Shown here piece after piece: positions 58,125 to 64,000 of a stretch of DNA of 64,000 nt. How positions within the stretch are numbered: the first letter of the stretch is position 1; the number at the start of each line of letters is the position of its first letter. Source of the DNA: Sweltsa coloradensis (lineage: Eukaryota; Arthropoda; Insecta; Plecoptera; Chloroperlidae). The notes below the pieces were generated by a model. It was not told the DNA's origin. It ran no database searches and saw only the letters and a list, made by a program, of their open reading frames with translations. The translations under genes and the position numbers were made by a program. The stretch lies in assembly GCA_024449915.1 (NCBI GenBank), contig JAMZAV010000027.1, positions 310,001 to 374,000 of the forward strand, written 5' to 3'.

Positions 58125-58700
58125 TAAATGGGCTATTACTCCAATAATTTATTTTTTTACCACATAATCTAGCATATTATAATACTACACTAAAATGATC
58201 GTTTAAAACATTATATCTTGTAACTTTGACTTTATACGAATTTTTCAATTAATTTGATCCAGAAACTTGAGAAAATTGTTTTTTTGGGAAATTTCTTAAA
58301 TCGGCTTTAACCTGCTTCTTTTTTTGTTCCATATAAATACTTAAGCATCAGACCAATCTAAAAAAGCCCGTTATAACATCGTTTCTTGAAACTGTGCACA
58401 AATATACTCTCAAACACGCAAAATTATGCATTCCAAAATCACACTTCTTCTTGGTATCAGCATATTTTGACAGAACCACTTGCCCAAATCACAAAACAAA
58501 GTATATAGGATTTACTGAAAAGGCTACCGAGTACGTCAATAATAACCAATATTTTTTTGGATCAAAGTCCTCCAAAATCACGGGGTATAAAGATCGTCCC
58601 CATGTTATTTCTAATGGGAGATTTTTACCGATGGGACCTTGCTCGAAAAAATAGCAAGTTTGACAATTTTTCCGGTCATCGTGGATCCAATAAATTTTCT
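58125..58700 (+). repeat. Unclassified ~590-bp repeat (U1), copy 2
   Basis: Reverse-orientation partner of 50101-50693. From about 58466 the frame reads YFDRTTCPNHKTKY and GFTEKATEYVNNNQY, then a GSKSS-containing stretch to a stop. The other copy has YFDRTTCSNYKTKY and EFTEKAVEYVNNRQY in the matching frame, with one codon deleted. Shared frames could mean a coding relic of a mobile element. No known domain was recognised. Confidence 0.6.
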
Positions 58701-59690
58701 GTTATTTATTTAATTATACCTTTAATGATTTGAAGTTTTTAATTTTTGCGTGAGGTTATTGAAGAGAATACCTACCTCATATTATATATGTGGACTTTTT
58801 TTTAATAAAATGAATGTAAATGATATCCAATGATATTGAAACGCACACAACTATACATATGACAATAAAGTTTTTTCTTCGATTTGTTGGTCTTTAAACG
58901 CTCCAGTAGGTGGAAGTGTTAATCTTTAAGTAATTGTTTCTTAATCGATTCGTGTTAATTGATTTAATATATATTTTAATACTTCTTTTCACCTAATTTT
59001 ACATTGTTGTATTTTTATTATTTTGAAAATGAGTTAAATTAAGTTTATTATTTTGTTGCATATAATATGTAATTTTTGTACAATTAATTGCCACGCTATG
59101 TAAATCAGTTTTATAACATCTGAACCGTAGGTCTATGAACGTAAATAAAGAAAGAAAGAAAATGCACTGGCCAAAGAGGCAATTTCATTTCAATTATCAC
59201 CCTGCTTTATCGCTCACCTGTAAACTGTGACTCTTATTTACACCGTCAACCAATCCTTGTTCTGCAGCTTCCGTTTTCCACGTGTACTTCCGGTCACACA
59301 GCAGAGCGAAGGAATGCTCCGCTCCTCGGCGGAAATTAAGAGACACTCTATTTTTAATTTCATGCTACAGCAATTTGTTCCTAATTTCTTATACACATAC
59401 TGTAACCGTTCTCCCTTTTAGCACTTAAAAATTCAAAACAAATGACTTGACACTCAAAATCAGAGAAAAAAGAAAAATTGTGCTAAGCCTCCAAAATTTC
59501 CCTCTTAAAAATGCAGTGTACTATTCGAGCTCACCACATTGTCTTATACCATCAATTCTTTATATACATTTAAATAATGCAAAATTAACCACACCTGAAT
59601 TCTCAATAATTTGTTGTGGATGGTTAATAGTGACCAAAGTGAGTACAAGTTTTCAATCATGTATTGTCTATTTGAGCCTCCAGCCTATCA
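58701..59690. other. AT-rich stretch
   Basis: The stretch ending in AATAAAGAAAGAAAGAAA at about 59141-59159 looks like a retroelement or gene 3' end with a (GAAA)n tail. No coding sequence is recognised upstream. Confidence 0.4.
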
Positions 59691-60451
59691 TTGGATGAGC
59701 GTAGCGAGCGAAGCGAAGATTCCATTTCACTACACTGGAAAAAAAAATCCGGAATGTTTTTTTTTTTTTTCTTTTTTTTTGTATTTTTGTGTGTCTGTTA
59801 ACACGATTCCGGCTAAACCGATACTCCGATTGCGATGAAATTTTATGGAGGCCTTCGAAATCTCTGAACTTAGAACTGCCACGTTTTTGAGCGCAATCGG
59901 GAAAATTTTTTATCATAAAAAACGCAATTTTACGATTTTTTTCGAATTTTAAAACATTTCTTCGACTTATAACTCCTACATGCTTTATCCGATTGTAATG
60001 GTTTTTTCACAGAACCTTTATTTTATGAATTAAGATATTCGTGTGAAATTTGAGCGTAATCGAAAAATTATTTCTCATGAAAATCGAAATTTTACGTTTT
60101 TTTTTCATTTTTAAAACAATTCTTTGACTGATAACACCTACATGCTTTATCCTATTGTAATGATTTTTTCACAGAACCTTAATTTTATGAATTAATATAT
60201 TTGTGTAAAATTTGAGCGCAATCAAATAACTATTTCTTATGAAAATTTCATTTTTACGATTTTTTTCTTTTTTAAAAATTACGATTAATTAAAAAAATAA
60301 AGTTAATTTTTTATTTAATTTCATTTATTTAAAAAAATCTTCGACTAATTAATGATTTTTTCACAAAAGTAAAAATCCGCGTAACACATGGCAACTTAGT
60401 GCACCAATTACGCTCATCCAACAACGCGGCGGGACTTAAGCGTTTTCCTAG
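59691..60451 (+). mobile_element. Helentron-like element, subfamily B, copy 2
   Basis: 5' TTGGATGAGCGTAGCGAGCG is mirrored exactly by CGCTCATCCAA at 60411-60421, followed at once by the hairpin AACGC-loop-GCGTT (60423-60444), TTTC and CTAG (60448-60451). A T-rich run and GTGTCTGTTAACACGATT follow the 5' part, then the core GCTAAACCGATACTCCGATT. The middle is made of tandem units of about 160 bp. The combination of sub-terminal inverted repeat, central repeats and 3' hairpin is the known layout of HINE/DINE-type elements. No ORF. Confidence 0.7.
59810..60290 (+). repeat. ~160-bp tandem units inside the element
   Basis: CCTACATGCTTTATCCGATTGTAATG near 59976 recurs as CCTACATGCTTTATCCTATTGTAATG near 60137. 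Both are followed by TTTTTTCACAGAACC and TTTGAGCG.AATC. A partial, more diverged unit begins near 59820 (GATACTCCGATTGCGATG). Confidence 0.75.
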
Positions 60452-61307
60452 TATTATTAACAACAGCTGACTATTTTGTCACGCTATTTGCCTATATCTT
60501 TATTATGTATATCGGCCACTTTTACTTTAAAATATCTTGTATAATATTCTACCATCAATGTCGATATCATTTTAATTGTCTGGAGCGTTTTATTTTCTTA
60601 AATACTAAATAAGTCATCAAGCATTAATATCATGTGGAATGAAACATTCCCTTTTTGACGTCAATATTGTTTTAAATCTTCATTGTATGTGTAGTTAAAG
60701 TTAGACGATTTGCTTATAATACAGAAAATCAGTGCTAATTGACTTAACCAGCACGCAATTTAAGCACAATCATACCGGTTTACACAATTAGTAGCTAAAG
60801 TTTGAGTCAAGATTTGAGAAATGTTTATTTTAGCACACAATTTGTATTTTTCTCATCTACGCTCTCCTGATAAATTACATATTAGTTGAAGTGTCAAGAT
60901 TTTTCATCGCTTAATTTACGGGGCTTTCAAATTTTTCATTTTCAAATTTTCTTCAAGCAATTTTTCAATATTTCGTCTATACAGCGTCGAGTAGAAAATT
61001 AATCTTCTTTGTAGTGTAAACCAATTTTTAATGAACTCAAATGAATGACAATGCTGAAATTTTTTCGTTTTTTAAATAAAAATTGTTTTTATAGAATGAC
61101 TTCATGACAACGGTGATATTTTGGCGTCTTGCAGTTTGTCGTGTGACATTTTGGTGACTAAAAGAGGGAACTCGATTAAATTTTGTTTGCAGAATGCATC
61201 ATCCTCTTTGATTTGTACCGGTGGTCTTTAGAAAGTTCTTCACATTTCCTCTTTGTAAAATCTCTGCAATCTCATTTGATAGTTGTTAATACCATTTGTT
61301 GGTATAT
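60452..61307. other. No gene seen
   Basis: AT-rich DNA without supported features. Confidence 0.5.
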
Positions 61308-61508
61308 TTAATACAATTCAGAAATTAAAGATCCATTTCGACCGGGGTTCGAGCACGGGTCTCCCACGTTCGAGGTAGGCGCCATAGCCAACTATTGACC
61401 ACAGAGACGTTAACTTTTTAACTTCTGAATTGTAGTCGTATTATAGATCTGAATGGATCCGGGTTCGAAATCCGGTCGGGATGGGTTTTTCAATTTCTCA
61501 ATTGTATT
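61308..61508. repeat. SINE-2 pair in inverted arrangement
   Basis: A reversed copy (tail ATACAATTCAGAAATTAAAG, then ACCGGGGTTCGAGCACGGGT) is followed by a forward 3' half (GGGTTCGAAATCCGGTCGGG, then TTTTTCAATTTCTCAATTGT). ACTTCTGAATTGTAG lies between them. The outer ends therefore mirror each other, as they do at 10918-11149. Confidence 0.6.
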
Positions 61509-62560
61509 AAAACAAGCAATGCAATGTTGTGTATGGTAGGGAGAAACAAAGAAAATCAAAAAAAACAAGAAATTTAAAACATTAAAGTGGCAAAAATGTA
61601 AAAAAAAAAAAAAAAACAACTCAAAAGTGAATCAGTAAATTATATCTACCAGTCATTTTGTTCCGAGGACGTGAAAGAAGTAAAAATAAAGTAATTTTGG
61701 AACTGTTACACTACCGCCACTGTAGTCCTGAATCCAATCAAATCCTGATCCTGATACTCAAACCAGCCTGCGCATCGTATTTATTTTCGTAGATCAGCGT
61801 AGTTATTAATCTACAACAGTACCATATTTATCGTTCACAAACCTCAAGAAATGGGTGGTGGGTAATAACGAGGTCTGGCTCGACTTAATTTTATGAACGA
61901 GTTTCAAATTATGACAGAATACACTTCGGTTAGGTAATGTCTATATTAGAATGTTTGTGAGGCAATATTACAACCCATCTCATCTCTTCATTACGACTAA
62001 ACGAGATTTACAAATATTGTCCTGAAGAGATAGGAAAAACAAATTGACAAAACAGTTTTAATAAAATATACGAGTTTGACATTATGATCGAGGGGTGGAT
62101 CTGGATCTGGCAATAGCCATATCAAATAAATTTGTTTCCTATTTTATATTATTATGTTATTAATCTAAATATTTTCACTTTAAAATAATATGTATTTTGG
62201 GAAGATTTTGAACTAAATAACTATGCACCTGCAATCACAATTTAATTGCAAATTCTCTTCATCCGTTTCGTCCCAAAGTGAAGATTGTAGTTTAAGTCCA
62301 CGTGGGAAAGAATCCTGCTTTAATTAATAAACCAGTTGTATCTTTAACATGCTTCATCGACCTTGATGTCTCCTCTATCTAAATATCAACTACCAGCTAT
62401 TATTTATTTATAGAAAACTATAGTATTAAAATATTGCATCCATATCATACTTTATATTACAGTGTTGTCAATTCGAACACAACAATGCTATCAATGGCTT
62501 GCAACGGATTCATTACTATTTTGATACCCACACCGATTGTGTACAGCCTCTTACATTAGT
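61509..62560. other. No gene seen
   Basis: An A17 run lies at about 61599-61616. No gene or repeat was recognised. Confidence 0.45.
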
Positions 62561-62647
62561 TATTTTATTTTATTGAATTTTACCTGCCCATAGGGCAGGA
62601 AGGCTAATGCAGGGCAAGTGTGGCCCTCTGATTACACACAATTAAAC
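62561..62647 (-). mobile_element. LINE 3' end relic, same family as 10054-10134
   Basis: On the minus strand TTTAATTGTGTGTAATCAGA, GGGCCACACTTGCCCT and TTAGCCTTCCTGCCC precede AATTCAATAAAATAAAAT. Order and spacing match the insert at 10054-10134 (AATTGTGAATGGGGCTATGCCCTCTTTTAGC ... AATAAA). The hairpin CTGCCCATAGGGCAG is at 62584-62598. Confidence 0.5.
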
Positions 62648-63320
62648 GATATTTCTGTTTCGATTTCAAAAAGTGACATTTTAAAAAGCTTACTTGTCTC
62701 ATTGAATCGCGATAAATCTCTTTATTTATTTAATTTACTTTTGATTTATTTTTTAACTCGCGTGATTTTTAAAATGGTTTCTTGAAACACAGTTAATTCA
62801 GGCGTGTAGGAAGGGGGGGGGGATTTCTGCCTAACATTTTCCTATGCTCTCCCCCCACCCCACCCCTACTTCAGAATGTTAAACATCCAGTCTCACCGTT
62901 CATCTCCACGGCTTGCAGTAAGTATTTTGTGGCTATGGTTATGTCAAGCGTGCAGATGCAAAAAATCTCTAGAGTAATTACCCCCCTTCATATCCCCCTC
63001 CACCACTCGAAAAAGAGTTTCTACGCGTCTAAGTAAATGACTACTTCTGTTAATTAGTGTCTCTATTCCTGTAGGCCTAGATCAAAATAGGTCATGCACT
63101 TGTTTTTGTAGGGGCAATTGTCATAGCGAAACCTACTTGAGTACTCAACCCTATAGCCTTAAAAAAACATTAACAATGCGTCGTTCCTCTCGCTGGTAAG
63201 AGGACTGGGAAAGTAGCAACTGCGAAGCATCTCTAGATTAAAACATCTAGTGCAAACACGATGCTTGTCGTCAGTGCAGCCACCTGAGTGTGTATGGGAT
63301 GGGATGGGAAGAGCAATTCA
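62648..63320. other. No gene seen
   Basis: A G10 run lies at 62813-62822 and a C-rich stretch follows. No gene recognised. Confidence 0.45.
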
Positions 63321-63476
63321 ATGGAGCACAAATACAAGTTATTCGACGTATACGAGGAGGTCTACCAACGACATCCCCTACAAAGTTTAGATTGGATATC
63401 GAAAATCTGTACAGTTTCCAATAATTCAACGTCTGGAATGTTGCATGGAGTGAAGTTAGTGAGGTTACGAGTGTGA
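63321..63476 (+). CDS. Very weak first-exon candidate
   Basis: ATG in fair context (TTCAATGGAG) opens MEHKYKLFDVYEEVYQRHPL and runs to a stop at 63474-63476. Donor-like GTTAGT (63455) and GTGAGG (63459) lie near the end. The residue mix is protein-like, but no domain is recognised and no second exon was found before the window ends. Confidence 0.15.
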   Translation: MEHKYKLFDVYEEVYQRHPLQSLDWISKICTVSNNSTSGMLHGVKLVRLRV

Positions 63477-64000
63477 TCGTGAAAAGCTTCTCGGATTGGT
63501 GGGTTTTTCATTAGTCAGCCGTTCAAACTCACTACAAATCGAACAAAGACCTTAGCCCTCTTATTTTCCATACTTCGAGAACTGGCTCGGTTCGGTCACT
63601 AACAATAGAAGACTGATTTGTTTTGTAAAGTTCTGGTGAACCAAAGAGGTTTATCCGCGAGTTTGATTAAACCGTGACCTTGATATAATGTCTGCTGGAT
63701 GCTGCTAGCTAGTTGCGGGTGATGTAGCCTGCTTATTCCAGCCCAAGCTAATCAAACACGATCACTCTAAGGAGACATAGAAAACTATTCTCTATGACCA
63801 TGTACAGGACTTTTTTTTACATTTTGGATTCTTTGACTTTTTACAATACATGGTAAATCACCCAAGCATCCGCTCATATTAAGTTCACAGACATGCTTTA
63901 TAATATGTATATTACTGGAGCTCCACCATTGAAAATACGTTTTCCAAATATGTATAAAACAGTAGTTATTTCAGTTTGCTTTTAAAATGGCAAATGAATT
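63477..64000. other. No gene seen
   Basis: Nothing could be supported up to the window edge. Confidence 0.45.

Overview
The window looks like AT-rich, gene-poor nuclear DNA from an invertebrate, most likely an arthropod. This is inferred from many tRNA-headed SINEs, Penelope-like and LINE remnants, helentron-like elements and foldback elements, with no long open reading frame, no operon-like spacing and no rRNA or genuine tRNA gene. The species cannot be named from what is visible. Identity and base composition were judged by eye and no alignment was run.

Only one host gene part has reasonable support. It is a 49-bp coding first exon on the minus strand at 33631-33679: a start codon, a leucine-rich signal-peptide-like start and a consensus splice donor, lying in the most GC-rich patch of the window. 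If the exon is real, the 33.6 kb to its left is the start of that gene's first intron or includes later exons that could not be recognised. Two very weak exon candidates are at 47681-47824 and 63321-63476.

Almost everything else that can be recognised is repetitive. (1) A helentron/HINE-like family, with sub-terminal inverted repeats, a 3' hairpin and a CTAG/CTAA end, has six copies: 1036-1665, 1669-2353, 9539-10489, 38588-39168, 42723-43585 and 59691-60451. In four of them the 3' end has become a long palindrome, and some carry a tRNA-like or SINE segment. (2) A tRNA-headed SINE (called SINE-1 here) is present in about ten copies or pieces, the clearest at 8556-8953, 26271-26748 and 51503-51848. 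(3) A shorter SINE with a tRNA(Glu)-like head (SINE-2) is at 10918-11149 and 61308-61508, and also inside two helentron-like copies. (4) A 3.3-kb foldback element at 20869-24181 has arms of about 1.07 kb, themselves built from two layers of tandem repeats. (5) Penelope-like retroelement ends are at 34273-35572, one with the C-terminal end of the GIY-YIG-type protein between inverted terminal repeats. (6) A hAT-like non-autonomous element at 6547-8084 holds another inverted-repeat element with a GC-rich core. (7) There are several smaller MITE-like foldbacks, LINE 3' ends, and an unclassified repeat present in inverted orientation at 50101-50693 and 58125-58700.

The elements interact. Helentron-like copies abut in tandem and carry a SINE. 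A 5'-truncated LINE tail landed inside one helentron copy with a clear 7-bp target duplication. SINE tails are fused in inverted orientation. The most unusual structure is the foldback element with its nested tandem arms.
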